Assembly: GCA_903994525.1 (NCBI GenBank) | Contig: CAJEXW010000002.1 | Coordinates: 80,831-144,830, forward strand | Length of the DNA stretch: 64,000 bases | DNA from: an uncultured Chlorobiaceae bacterium | GTDB taxonomy: Bacteria > Bacteroidota > Chlorobiia > Chlorobiales > Chlorobiaceae | Reading direction: 5' to 3' | Part shown: positions 37,500 through 47,472 of the stretch, in pieces | Position numbering within the stretch: the first letter of the stretch is position 1 | Layout of the letters: each line of letters opens with the position of its first letter | Position numbers and translations under genes: made by a program | The notes under the pieces: generated by a model | Database searches by the model: none | Told to the model about the DNA's origin: nothing | What the model saw: the letters and a program-made list of their open reading frames with translations, nothing else

Positions 37500-38293
37500 T
37501 TTTTGATTTTACAACTGCGGCTCTGGCTGCGATGGCATGTTGGTCAGCGGGTTCGCTCCTGAGTTTTTTTGTGCGCAAGACTCCTGCCCTTAAACTTCCA
37601 GCTTTTTTGCTTTCTTTTGCCGGCACCCTGGTGATGGTGGCCTTCATTGCCTCTTACTGGTCAATGCTTGACCGGCCTCCGCTCAGAACGCTTGGTGAAA
37701 CGCGGCTTTGGTATGCGGCTCTTATTCCTCTCGTGGGCTTTCTGGTTGAGTACCGATGGAAGATCGCCTGGCTCAAATATTACTGTATGGGGCTGGCATC
37801 ATTTTTTCTGGTGATCAACCTGAACCACCCTGATGTTTTTGACAAAACACTCATGCCTGCGTTGCAAAGCCCATGGTTTATTCCCCATGTTGTTGTCTAT
37901 CTTGTTGGTTATGTGTTGCTTGCGGCCTCCTCTGTGACCGCCGTGCATAATGTCTCACTGCAACTGAGGTCAAAGAGCAATGCCAACGGCGAATCGGTTT
38001 CGCACTATCTTGCCTTGCTCGGCTTTGTGTTACTCTCGTTCGGATTGATTTTTGGCGCACTCTGGGCCAAGGAGGCCTGGGGCCATTACTGGACCTGGGA
38101 TCCCAAAGAGACCTGGGCATTCCTCTCCTGGCTTGCCTATCTGGGTTATCTCCATGCGTATCGCTACAAGATTGAGAAGGGAAAGTTACAGTGGTATCTG
38201 GCGCTTTCCTTCATCGTTTTGCTGGTCTGCTGGTTTGGAGTGAACTATCTTCCCTCAGCACAGAACAGTGTCCACACCTATACGCAAAGCTGA
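37496..38293 (+). CDS. ccsA: CcsA cytochrome c assembly protein (system II)
   Basis: A 265-residue integral membrane protein of about eight helices. The heme-handling WWD domain reads WGHYWTWDPKETWAFLSWL near residue 205. Flanking histidines in PHVVVYLVGYV and VNYLPSAQNSVHTY are placed as heme ligands. With ResB it moves heme across the membrane and joins it to CXXCH motifs. Its start overlaps resB (ATGA). Confidence 0.93.
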   Translation: MIFDFTTAALAAMACWSAGSLLSFFVRKTPALKLPAFLLSFAGTLVMVAFIASYWSMLDRPPLRTLGETRLWYAALIPLVGFLVEYRWKIAWLKYYCMGLASFFLVINLNHPDVFDKTLMPALQSPWFIPHVVVYLVGYVLLAASSVTAVHNVSLQLRSKSNANGESVSHYLALLGFVLLSFGLIFGALWAKEAWGHYWTWDPKETWAFLSWLAYLGYLHAYRYKIEKGKLQWYLALSFIVLLVCWFGVNYLPSAQNSVHTYTQS

Positions 38294-38305
38294 ACCATTG
38301 ATCAT

Positions 38306-38342
38306 CCCTTTCATCACGGCAGCTCCGGCTGCCATGAAAGGG
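38306..38342. terminator. Hairpin between convergent ccsA and mnmE
   Basis: CCCTTTCAT pairs with ATGAAAGGG and GGCAGC with GCTGCC around loop TCCG, with a 3-base bulge on one side. It lies between the two stops and probably serves both strands, although T runs are short. Confidence 0.65.
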
Positions 38343-38343
38343 T

Positions 38344-39762
38344 TCATTTCCCTATACAGAACCGCTCAAAAATAAGGTTGACTATCTCTTCGTTAAAGAC
38401 TTTGCCGGTGATTTCTCCGACGGAGTCGAGGGCGGCACGGAGTTCGAAAGCAATTAACTCTGTTTCGCCCCCACGACTGATGAGTGTTTGTGCGTTTTTG
38501 AGGGCGCAGGATGCGTTGCGCAGTGCCTCATAATGGCGCAGGCTGGTAATAAGCACACTTGACTCCTGTTGTTTGTTCAGCACCTCCGCAATGCCAGTCA
38601 TGTATTGCTTGAGCGCGTCAAGCCCCTCCCCTTTTGCTGCGGCAATTCCGCAGACCTCGCACTCTGTTTTGGTCCGAAGCGCCGACAGCCTCTCATCCCT
38701 CTTTTTGGCAAGATCGGTTTTATTGGCCACAACGATCAGGCAAGCCTCTGGATAGTCAGCCAGAAATGTTTGAATTTGAGCAACGTCGTCGAGATAATCC
38801 TGGCGACTGATGTCGAGCAGATAGAGAATCAGATCGGCTTCAGCTATCTTTTTGTAACTCCGCCGAATCCCTTCATGCTCAATATCCTCACTTCCCTCGC
38901 GAAGCCCGGCGGTATCGGTCAGGCGGAAGATGGTTTTTTCATGGATAAAACACTCTTCAATGTAGTCGCGTGTGGTGCCTGGTTGATGGCTGACAATTGA
39001 GCGCTCTTCTTCAAGCAGTGCATTGAGCAGTGTTGATTTTCCGGCATTGGGTTTGCCGGCAATGACGGTTGCCACCCCCTCTTTGAGCAGTCGGCCATGC
39101 TGGTAGGAGTCTGTCAGCCGGGCAAGCTCCTGCTGCAAGCCATCAAGCTCTTGCTGAAGTTCACAGCGGCTCTGGAACTCGACCTCCTCTTCACTGAAGT
39201 CGAGTTCAAGTTCAAGCAGGGCGCACGATCGTAACAGTTCACTCCTCATGGCCTCAAGCTTTGAAGAGAGCGTGCCCTGCATCTGGGTCACTGCCGTACG
39301 GAACGCTGATTCCGAGCGGGCGTGGATCATCTCTCCAATGGCCTCAGCCTGTAACAGATCAATGCGTCCGTTGAGAAATGCGCGTCGGGTAAACTCCCCC
39401 GGTTCGGCAAGTCGGCATCCATTATCAAGCAGTACTTTCAGGATGTGCTTGACGACAACCGGGCCACCGTGACAGCTCAACTCGACCATATCCTCTTTTG
39501 TAAAAGAGTTTGGTGCCCGAAACACCAGTGCAATTACCTCATCAACGAGTCCCTCCTGATCGTATACCGTGCCGAAATGAGCCCGAAATCCTTTTGACTG
39601 GGCAAACTGAAATGAAGGGCTGTTTTTTTTGCGAAATACTTTATCTGCTATCTCAAAAACCCCGCCTCCGCTAAGACGCACAACAGCGAGAGCACCGATA
39701 CCCAGCGGAGTGGCTATGGCGGCAATTGGATCTTCCTGTTGGGGAAGGAGTGTTCCCTGCAT
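38344..39762 (-). CDS. mnmE: MnmE tRNA modification GTPase
   Basis: A 472-residue protein that, with MnmG, modifies wobble uridine of tRNAs. It has an N-terminal tetrahydrofolate-binding domain (IAAIATPLGIGALAVVRLSG), a central helical region and an inserted G domain. The G domain carries GKPNAGKSTLLNALL (G1), DTAGLREG (G3) and NKTD (G4). The C-terminus ends in the catalytic CxGK motif, FCIGK. Everything expected is present. Confidence 0.96.
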   Translation of the reverse strand: MQGTLLPQQEDPIAAIATPLGIGALAVVRLSGGGVFEIADKVFRKKNSPSFQFAQSKGFRAHFGTVYDQEGLVDEVIALVFRAPNSFTKEDMVELSCHGGPVVVKHILKVLLDNGCRLAEPGEFTRRAFLNGRIDLLQAEAIGEMIHARSESAFRTAVTQMQGTLSSKLEAMRSELLRSCALLELELDFSEEEVEFQSRCELQQELDGLQQELARLTDSYQHGRLLKEGVATVIAGKPNAGKSTLLNALLEEERSIVSHQPGTTRDYIEECFIHEKTIFRLTDTAGLREGSEDIEHEGIRRSYKKIAEADLILYLLDISRQDYLDDVAQIQTFLADYPEACLIVVANKTDLAKKRDERLSALRTKTECEVCGIAAAKGEGLDALKQYMTGIAEVLNKQQESSVLITSLRHYEALRNASCALKNAQTLISRGGETELIAFELRAALDSVGEITGKVFNEEIVNLIFERFCIGK

Positions 39763-39873
39763 AATTATTGATAGTCAACGTGGCAAACTGATTCCTCTCT
39801 GCAAGTATAAGAAATACCCTCAAGAAAGAGTAAATTCAGCAGCAATCAGAGGTGAACAAATAAATTGGATTGA

Positions 39874-40689
39874 GTGATGCTTGAAAAACGAGTGGTTGAG
39901 CAGACGAAAGCGGCTATTGTGGCGAAGCGAGAGAGAACCCTGCCGGAACAGTTTGAGCGGGTGCTGTCGCTTGTCAAGGTGCTCCGGCAGGAGTGCCCCT
40001 GGGACAGAAAGCAGACACCCGAGTCGCTGGCTCATCTGCTGCTTGAGGAGAGCTATGAGCTGGTGCATGCGATCGATCAACAGGACGAGGGTGAGCTGAA
40101 AAAGGAGATTGGCGATCTCTTTCTGCACCTCTGTTTCCAGGTACAGCTTGGTGAAGAGCGGGGCACCTTCTCTTTTGACGGTGTTTTTGAGGCGCTTTGT
40201 CACAAGCTTGTCCATCGGCACCCGCATGTTTTTGGCGATACGCAGGCTGATACGGAAGGTGAGGTGCTGAAAAACTGGGAAAGTCTCAAGATGAAGGAGG
40301 GGCGCAAACGTCTGCTGGAGGGAGTGCCCAACGCCATGTCAGAGCTGTTGCGTGCTTACCGTGTTCAGAAGAAGGTTGCGGGTGTCGGGTTCGACTGGCA
40401 GAGCGATGCGGGCGTGCTCGACAAGCTTGTCGAAGAGATCAGTGAGCTGAAAAATGCTGTCTCCAGGGAGGAGCAGGAGGATGAGTTTGGCGACTTGCTC
40501 TTTACGCTGGTCAACTACAGCCGTTTTATCAGCGCCAATCCCGAAGATGCGCTTCGTAAAGCCACCAATAAGTTTATCGGGCGCTTCAACAAGGTAGAAG
40601 AGCTGGTTGATGCCTCTGGTCGCCAATGGCAGGAATACAGTCCGGAAGAGCTTGATCTTTTATGGAAAACAGCCAAACGAGCAGAGTAG
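39874..40689 (+). CDS. mazG: MazG nucleoside triphosphate pyrophosphohydrolase
   Basis: A 271-residue MazG with two tandem MazG folds. The first has CPWDRKQTPESLAHLLLEES and EIGDLFLHLCFQ with the Mg2+-binding ExxE/D residues. The second has VEEISELKNAV and DEFGDLLFTLVNYSRF. It hydrolyses NTPs or dNTPs to monophosphates, cleansing the pool or tuning (p)ppGpp. GTG 39874 or ATG 39877 can both serve as start. Confidence 0.94.
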   Translation: MMLEKRVVEQTKAAIVAKRERTLPEQFERVLSLVKVLRQECPWDRKQTPESLAHLLLEESYELVHAIDQQDEGELKKEIGDLFLHLCFQVQLGEERGTFSFDGVFEALCHKLVHRHPHVFGDTQADTEGEVLKNWESLKMKEGRKRLLEGVPNAMSELLRAYRVQKKVAGVGFDWQSDAGVLDKLVEEISELKNAVSREEQEDEFGDLLFTLVNYSRFISANPEDALRKATNKFIGRFNKVEELVDASGRQWQEYSPEELDLLWKTAKRAE

Positions 40690-40741
40690 CCGGTAAACCG
40701 GCCCTGCCATGAAGTGACAGAGCCGGAATTTAGCCGATTTT

Positions 40742-43700
40742 TCAGGATTCCAGAATTTTCAGAATTCCGCGCAACGGAATATCTGCCCACGCTGGCCGGT
40801 TATTGAGTTCATAATTCAGCTCGTAGATGGCTTTGTTCATCAGGTAACCGCGCATCAGGTGTTCGCGCTGTTTTGCCTCTGCCGGCACGATATCGCTCCC
40901 TTTGGTTTTGTCGAAATAGCTGTCGATATAGTGCTGACCAACGTAGAAGCTCCAGCAATCAGCCCAGGGCTCAAGGGCAAGCCGATCTTCGGGACGCAGA
41001 GTCTCCTTGATCTGGCGCAGTGCGCTGAAGGCGGCATAGTCGAAGGAGCGGAGCATACCCGAGATATCGCGGAAGACTGAACGCTTGATTTTCCGTTCTG
41101 AGATGGGTCGTGCCGGTTCGCCTTCAAAGTCAATAACCACAAAGTCTTTTCCGGTAAAGAGCACCTGGCCGAGATGAAAGTCGCCATGGATCCTGATTTT
41201 CAGAGTGTCAATTTTCTCATGCCTGATTGGATCAAACTGTTGCAGTATCTGTTTTTGACTTTTGACAAAAAGAGAGGCAAGTTGCTGCTGCTCTTCAGCC
41301 ATTTTGGGCATGAGCTCCCTGATGAGGATCACGGCACGCTTGACTTGCTCACACATTGCCTGGTAAATTGAGCGCTGATAAAGCGTCGTAAAGGCTTCGG
41401 GAGCAAACCCAGGTTCATCAGAGAGAGATGCAAGAGAGAGATGCATTTCGGCAGTGCGCTCAGCCAGCTTTTCAATCATGCCAAGATAGATTCCACCAAT
41501 AAACTCCTGCATGATTTCGGGGAGCTGAACGGGGTCGCCACTCAATCCTGGCACTGCTGGCACGGTAATGCCGGTGTGCATTTTTGCAAGGATGTTCTCG
41601 TAGTAGTGCTTTGCCTGATCAAGAGAGAGCTGCCATGCGTCACCTTCGTTTTTGACATAGTTTTGAAGAATCCCGAGTGAAAAGCGACTGGTGCGGCTTT
41701 GGTCGTAATTCAGGGAGCCCAAAAAGCAGGGCAGATTTGTAAACGAGGTGTGATCGCTCAATGCGCTGCACATCTCCACTTCGGGCGATACGCCGGTTTC
41801 AATGCGGCGATAAAGTTTGAGGCAGAGGTCGTTGTGGAACCGGATGGAGGTGTTAGACTGTTCAACACCCATAAGAGAGGGTTCGGGCTCACTACCGGCA
41901 AATTTTTCATTGATCGGGTTGAGTTTCAGTGACTTTATGCCCGAAACCACACCAGCTTTGCCCTGCCACGTCTCTTTTCCTGTTACAATGTGATAGAGGT
42001 GAATCAAAAACTGGCTGTCGAACGTTGCGTCACAGAGATATCCCTCCTCTTCACCAATGATCACTCTTGCAATCACTCTCTTGCTGAAGTTGTCGTCAGA
42101 CCGGTTAACAGCAGTGAGTGGCGCAAAAGAGACCGGCAGTTGATACAGTTCGTTTTCTCCACTTGAGTAACGCACTTCTGTTACCAGAAGCTTGGCTTTT
42201 GGCATTCCTGTGACCGGGATGGTATCGTTGATGGAGATACGCATCATGGTGCGGGCCTTGCCGCCAAACCAGCGGCTCGCCGAATAGTACTGCGGCAGAA
42301 TTTCGGTTTCGAGCAGCTCCCTGCTTTTTCCTGCAAAAAGGGCAGGCCAGCGGCTGACAGAGGCAAATGGTTTATCCAGCGAAGGGCGGGTGTCAGCCTC
42401 TTCACTATCTTTGACCAGTTTCAGCCAGAAATAGCCATAAGAGCCGAGGGCTACCATGTAGGGGCTCTTCCTGACTTTCGGAAAGTGGTTCAGGCTGAAG
42501 ACCTCTTCAGGAATAAATCCGTCAAAACGGGAGAGATCAATGGTGACTGCCTGGGCATTTTTTGAAAGGTTGATGATCGAGAGTATGGTTTCATCCTCAA
42601 ACTGGCGGATAAAAACCAATGCTTTAGGGTTGCTTACTTCCAGAAACTCAATGGTGCCCCGGCTGAGCGATTTATAGCGGTGGGCGGTGGAAATGGTGTG
42701 GCGCATCCACCAGAGCAGGGAGTTGACATTGCTCTCCTGAACTTCGACGTTCACCGCTTCGTAGTGGTATTCCGGGTCAATGATAACTGGTAACTGCAGT
42801 CGTTGTGGGTTGGCGCGTGAAAAGCCTGCATTTCTGTCTGAGTTCCACTGCATGGGCGTGCGCACACCGTCGCGGTCGCCGAGATAGAAGTTATCGCCCA
42901 TTCCGATCTCGTCGCCATAATAGAGTACCGGAGTGCCGGGCAGGGAGAGCAGCATGATGTTCATCAACTCAATCTTGCGGCGGTCGTTCGACATGAGCGG
43001 AGCAAGGCGGCGGCGTATACCGAGGTTGATGCGAGCCTTTGGATCGTTGGCATAGACGCGGCGCATGTAGTCGCGCTCCTCGTCGGTCACCATTTCCAGA
43101 GTTAATTCGTCGTGGTTGCGAAGGAATGATGCCCATTGGCAACTTTCCGGAATTTCAGGTGTCTGTTCAAGAATATCAAGAATCGGGAAGCGATCTTCGG
43201 TGGCCACGGCCATATACATGCGCGGCATCAGAGGGAAATGGAAGTTCATGTGGCAGAGGTCGCCGGTGCCGAAATAGGCGGCTGAATCTTCAGGCCACTG
43301 GTTTGCTTCAGCAAGCAACATACGGTTCGGGTAGTGCTCATCGACATAGGAACGCAATGCTCTCAAATATTCGTAGGTCTGGGGAAGATTTTCACAGTTG
43401 GAGTTCTCCTCTTCATAGAGATAGGGGACAGCGTCAAGCCTCATGCCGTCAACCCCCATGCCGAGCCAGAAGTCGAGTACATTGCGCAGCGCATCGTGTA
43501 CTGCCGGATTTTCAAAGTTCAGATCAGGCTGGTGGTGGTAGAATCGGTGCCAGTAATATTGACCGGCAACCGAGTCCCAGGTCCAGTTGGATGCCTCAAA
43601 GTCCTGGAAGATGATTCGTGTTTCAGAGTACTTATTGGGATCATCACTCCACACATAGAAGTCTCGTTCAGGAGAACCAGCCGGTGCTTTTCTGGCCTTT

Positions 43701-44044
43701 TGGAACCAGGCGTGCTGGTCGGAGGTGTGGTTCACCACCAGTTCGGTAATCACCTTCAGCCCAAGGCTGTGCGCCTCTTCCAGAAACTGCCGGAAATCTT
43801 CGAGCGTTCCATAGTCTGGATTGACACTCATGTAGTCTGCGATATCATACCCGTCATCACGAAGCGGTGAAGGATAAAAGGGGAGAATCCAGATCGCAGT
43901 AATGCCAAGACTTTGCAGATAGCCAAGCTTTTGGCGCAATCCCTGAAAATCGCCGACACCGTCATTGTTGCTGTCATAAAATGTCTTGACATGTGCTTCG
44001 TAAATGATAGCGTCTTTGTACCAGAGCGGTTCGGGTTGATACAT
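40742..44044 (-). CDS. treS: Trehalose synthase-maltokinase fusion (TreS-Mak)
   Basis: A 1100-residue fusion. Residues 1-560 are GH13 trehalose synthase: LVVNHTSDQHAWFQ, GMRLDAVPYLYEEE with the nucleophile Asp, LLAEANQWPED with the acid/base Glu, and FLRNHDELTLEM. Residues about 575-1100 are maltokinase (Pep2/Mak): YSASRWFGGKARTM, then IRIHGDFHLGQVLF and VVIDFEGEPARP for catalysis. It isomerises trehalose to maltose and phosphorylates it to maltose-1-phosphate, the substrate of GlgE, encoded 54 bp upstream on the same strand. Confidence 0.94.
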   Translation of the reverse strand: MYQPEPLWYKDAIIYEAHVKTFYDSNNDGVGDFQGLRQKLGYLQSLGITAIWILPFYPSPLRDDGYDIADYMSVNPDYGTLEDFRQFLEEAHSLGLKVITELVVNHTSDQHAWFQKARKAPAGSPERDFYVWSDDPNKYSETRIIFQDFEASNWTWDSVAGQYYWHRFYHHQPDLNFENPAVHDALRNVLDFWLGMGVDGMRLDAVPYLYEEENSNCENLPQTYEYLRALRSYVDEHYPNRMLLAEANQWPEDSAAYFGTGDLCHMNFHFPLMPRMYMAVATEDRFPILDILEQTPEIPESCQWASFLRNHDELTLEMVTDEERDYMRRVYANDPKARINLGIRRRLAPLMSNDRRKIELMNIMLLSLPGTPVLYYGDEIGMGDNFYLGDRDGVRTPMQWNSDRNAGFSRANPQRLQLPVIIDPEYHYEAVNVEVQESNVNSLLWWMRHTISTAHRYKSLSRGTIEFLEVSNPKALVFIRQFEDETILSIINLSKNAQAVTIDLSRFDGFIPEEVFSLNHFPKVRKSPYMVALGSYGYFWLKLVKDSEEADTRPSLDKPFASVSRWPALFAGKSRELLETEILPQYYSASRWFGGKARTMMRISINDTIPVTGMPKAKLLVTEVRYSSGENELYQLPVSFAPLTAVNRSDDNFSKRVIARVIIGEEEGYLCDATFDSQFLIHLYHIVTGKETWQGKAGVVSGIKSLKLNPINEKFAGSEPEPSLMGVEQSNTSIRFHNDLCLKLYRRIETGVSPEVEMCSALSDHTSFTNLPCFLGSLNYDQSRTSRFSLGILQNYVKNEGDAWQLSLDQAKHYYENILAKMHTGITVPAVPGLSGDPVQLPEIMQEFIGGIYLGMIEKLAERTAEMHLSLASLSDEPGFAPEAFTTLYQRSIYQAMCEQVKRAVILIRELMPKMAEEQQQLASLFVKSQKQILQQFDPIRHEKIDTLKIRIHGDFHLGQVLFTGKDFVVIDFEGEPARPISERKIKRSVFRDISGMLRSFDYAAFSALRQIKETLRPEDRLALEPWADCWSFYVGQHYIDSYFDKTKGSDIVPAEAKQREHLMRGYLMNKAIYELNYELNNRPAWADIPLRGILKILES

Positions 44045-44098
44045 GTTGAGTGCGTTAGAGTATAAAAAGAGACTGTTTTTATAAGTATTACAATGTTG

Positions 44099-46117
44099 TC
44101 AGGAGAGTGTTACCCTGAAGATATGTGCCGGCATTGCCCTGGGGTTGATCTCCACAAAGTTCCATTCACCACTCCATTCGTAGTGATTCCCGTTCATCAG
44201 ATCTTCGACGTTGAACCGATGCTGGTGCGAAAGGTCAAATTGTTCAAGCGGAAAACGGAGCCATCCCCTGTGGGTGTTGGACGGATCGAGATTGACCACG
44301 GTCAGAATAATATTACTGCCACCATCCGACTGTTTTGCATAGGCCATCAGTTTGTCGTGCTCATTGCCCGGTGATGCTTCAATACGCACAAACGTAATGT
44401 TGTTGTTTTGCTGCAGTGCCGAATTCTCTTTTCTGATCCGGTTGATTCTTGTGATCTCAGCCCGAATATTGCCGGGTCGGTCGAGATCCCAGTGGCGAAT
44501 TTCATACTTCTCGGAGTCGAGATACTCCTCTTTGCCCTCAGCCACGGGGAGATGCTCGCACAGTTCGTATGCCGGGCCGTACATGCCATAGTTGGCCGAA
44601 AGGGTTGATGCGAGCACCAGTCGGATAATAAACTTTTCGCGCTCACCCTTCTGCAGCTCCTCATGGAGAATGTCCGGAGTGTTCGGCCAGAAGTTAGCCC
44701 GCATAAAATGTTTGAGGGGTGAGGTTGTCAGCTCTGTGACATACTCCTGAAGCTCTTGCTTGGTATTACGCCAGGTAAAGTAGCTGTACGACTGGCTGTA
44801 GCCAATTTTGGCAAGCCGGGCCATCAGTTTTGGACGGGTAAAGGCTTCGGCCAGAAAAACGGTATCAGGGTGATCCTCCCGGATTGACGCAATAACCCAC
44901 TCCCAGAAAGGAAATGCCTTGGTATGAGGGTTATCAACCCTGAAAATCTTGACTCCCTTGCTGATCCAGAAAAGAAAGATGCTTTTCAGCTCAATCCAGA
45001 GATTCTTCCAGTCCTCAGACTCAAAATTGATGGGCAGAATATCTTCATATCGTTTTGGCGGGTTTTCAGCAAACTGGACGGTGCCGTTCGGACGCCAGGT
45101 AAACCATTGAGGGTGTTCCTGAACATAAGGGTGATCGGGAGAGCATTGGAAGGCAATATCGAGAGCCACTGAAATACCGAGTTTCTCTGCTGCGGCCACA
45201 AAATCAGTAAATTCTTCCAGAGTGCCGAGTTCAGGATGAACCGCCTTGTGTCCTCCATCGCTGTTGCCAATGGCCCAACAGCTTCCCGGTTCGCCGGGTG
45301 CTGCGACAAGCGCATTGTTTTTCCCCTTTCGCTTACTGTAGCCGATCGGGTGAATTGGCGGCAGATAAATGACATCAAATCCCATTCCGCCGATTGAAGG
45401 AAGCAGTCGCTGGCAATCGTTGAAGGTCCCATGTTTGCCGGGTTGAGAGGCCCATGAACGGGGGAAAAATTCATACCATGCGCTACAGCCCGCCTTTTTC
45501 TGTTCAACCGTCAATTTGAGTACTTTATCGTAGGTGGTTTGTGATGTTGTGTCAGGATTGCGAGCCATGATCAGATCAAGCAGTTCGTCGAGTGCCGCAG
45601 CCGCAGCCTCAACAGTATCCTTGGCGGAGAGCTGTGCGGTAAAGGCAGTGAGTTGTTTTGCATCAGCATTAGTTGCCCTTCCGGCCCCTTTCTCCACGAG
45701 AAGAGCGCCAATCTGAAGGTCAAGAGCAACATTCTGCCCCGCATCAATTTTTTTGACCAGCCCCTTTTTCCATGTCTGAAAATGGTCAACGTGTGCCTCA
45801 ATCGTGTATTCATACGCTCCGGGTAAGTCCACCCTGAATGATCCTCTCCAGCGGTCATTACCGGTTGATTCCATCGGGGAGCGCTCCCACTCTCCACTTC
45901 CGGCAGCTCTGCAACAGAGCCGGGCTGTAATGGTATCGGCACCGTCGACAAAAATGTCGGCCTCGACGGTAACACTTCCATTCTCTACCCCTTTTGCAGG
46001 GTACTTGCCCCCGTCAAGTTCGGGTGAAACATTTTCGATGATGACTCGTTGACGCCCGTCAAACGTTTGGTTGCAAAACTGGGGAAGCGCGTGGTGGAAT
46101 GAATTATTCATCTTCAA
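44099..46117 (-). CDS. glgE: GlgE alpha-1,4-glucan:maltose-1-phosphate maltosyltransferase
   Basis: A 672-residue GH13_3 enzyme. An N-terminal beta domain (IIENVSPELDGGKYPAKGV) is followed by the catalytic barrel: VIYLPPIHPIGYSKRKGKNN, DIAFQCSPDHPYV, IFRVDNPHTKAFPFWEW with the nucleophile Asp, and VFLAEAFTRPKLM with the Glu. It extends alpha-glucan with maltosyl units. Together with the TreS-Mak fusion after it, it forms the complete trehalose-to-glucan route. A 259-bp gap to prfB holds no gene. Confidence 0.95.
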   Translation of the reverse strand: MKMNNSFHHALPQFCNQTFDGRQRVIIENVSPELDGGKYPAKGVENGSVTVEADIFVDGADTITARLCCRAAGSGEWERSPMESTGNDRWRGSFRVDLPGAYEYTIEAHVDHFQTWKKGLVKKIDAGQNVALDLQIGALLVEKGAGRATNADAKQLTAFTAQLSAKDTVEAAAAALDELLDLIMARNPDTTSQTTYDKVLKLTVEQKKAGCSAWYEFFPRSWASQPGKHGTFNDCQRLLPSIGGMGFDVIYLPPIHPIGYSKRKGKNNALVAAPGEPGSCWAIGNSDGGHKAVHPELGTLEEFTDFVAAAEKLGISVALDIAFQCSPDHPYVQEHPQWFTWRPNGTVQFAENPPKRYEDILPINFESEDWKNLWIELKSIFLFWISKGVKIFRVDNPHTKAFPFWEWVIASIREDHPDTVFLAEAFTRPKLMARLAKIGYSQSYSYFTWRNTKQELQEYVTELTTSPLKHFMRANFWPNTPDILHEELQKGEREKFIIRLVLASTLSANYGMYGPAYELCEHLPVAEGKEEYLDSEKYEIRHWDLDRPGNIRAEITRINRIRKENSALQQNNNITFVRIEASPGNEHDKLMAYAKQSDGGSNIILTVVNLDPSNTHRGWLRFPLEQFDLSHQHRFNVEDLMNGNHYEWSGEWNFVEINPRAMPAHIFRVTLS

Positions 46118-46376
46118 GATCTCTGGTTAATGTCCGGGGTGATTCCGTACATAAAGCAACTCTGCCGGTTCATCTTTTTCCGGGTCTGCTCCCTGTTTTT
46201 TTTAACAGAAAGGAAAATATGAAAACTCCTTTACTTTTTTGCGTGGATACTCCCCATATTTGAATGATACCTCCAAATTATTAATCCTTACGGCTCTTTT
46301 TGATTTCTCCTGAAAAAAACGGTTCTTTTATTATGAACGACCTTTATGAGTAAAGAAAAAACGAAAAGAAGAGATT

Positions 46377-47472
46377 ATGTTTGAACCACAAAAAGAAAGA
46401 CTGCAGGAGATTCATCGTCGCCTCGAACAGTTACGGGGGTATCTTTGACGTTGATCAGCGGAAGGAAAAAATCGACGATCTTGAAAAACTGACCAGCGAT
46501 CCGCTCTTTTGGAGCGATCAGAAAGGCGCAAACAAGGTGCTGAAGGAGCTGAATGAAAATAAGTCATGGAGCGAAGGGTACGAAAAGATAGCTGCGAAGG
46601 CACGTTTTTGCCAGGATGAGTTCGAGATTGCCATAGAGCTGGAGGATGAATCTTTTGGCGAGGAGCTTGCCTCGTCAATAGCTTCAATTGAGGAGGATAT
46701 TGCTGCCATTGAGTTCAAGAACATGCTCTCGGGCAAGGATGATGCCGGTAATGCCATGATCACCATCCATGCCGGAGCTGGAGGAACGGAGGCGCAGGAT
46801 TGGGCTGAGATGCTCTATCGAATGTACATGCGCTGGGCGGAGCGAAAGGGGTTCAAGATATATACCGACGATTATCAGGAGGGCGACGGGGCGGGCATCA
46901 AAACGGCAACGCTCGAGATTGAGGGCCCCTATGCGTATGGTTATTTGAAAGCTGAAAATGGTGTTCATCGGCTGGTTCGTGTCTCTCCTTTCGACTCCAA
47001 TGCGAGGCGCCACACCTCTTTTGCCAGCGTCTTCACCTACCCTGAGGCTCCTCCCGATGTTGAAATTGATGTTCGCAAGGAGGACCTTGAACTTTCAACC
47101 TTTCGGAGTGGTGGCAAGGGAGGGCAGAATGTGAACAAGGTTGAGACTGCGGTTCGTATCAAGCATCTTCCGACCGGGATCGTGGTTGGTTGCCAGGAGG
47201 AGCGGTCGCAGTTTCAGAACAGAGAGCGCGCCATGAAAATGCTGATGGCCCAGCTTTACCAGCGGCAGCGGGATGAAGAGGAGGCCAAAAAGCGGGAGAT
47301 TGAGGGCAAAAAGAAAAAAATTGAGTGGGGAAGCCAGATTCGAAGCTATGTTCTCGACGATCGGCGTATCAAGGATCATCGCACCAACTACGAACGATTT
47401 GATGTGGAGACGGTGCTTGATGGAGACCTTGACGAGTTTATGGAGAAATATCTCTCTGAATTTGGTGACTGA
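46377..47472 (+). CDS. prfB: Peptide chain release factor 2, with programmed +1 frameshift
   Basis: RF2 of 364 residues made from two frames. ATG 46377 opens a 23-codon frame that stops at TGA 46446-46448. Slippage on CTT (46443-46445) by one base continues in the frame through GAC at 46447 to the stop at 47472. The site CGGGGGTATCTTTGAC keeps the internal Shine-Dalgarno-like GGGGG and the CTT-TGA-C slip, as in E. coli. The SPF codon-recognition motif ([15 protein letters not shown]) and the catalytic GGQ ([14 protein letters not shown]) are present. Confidence 0.96.

Noticed and set aside
46381..46446. TTG 46381 as start of prfB
   Set aside because: The upstream frame from ATG 46377 and the standard frameshift site explain the gene fully.
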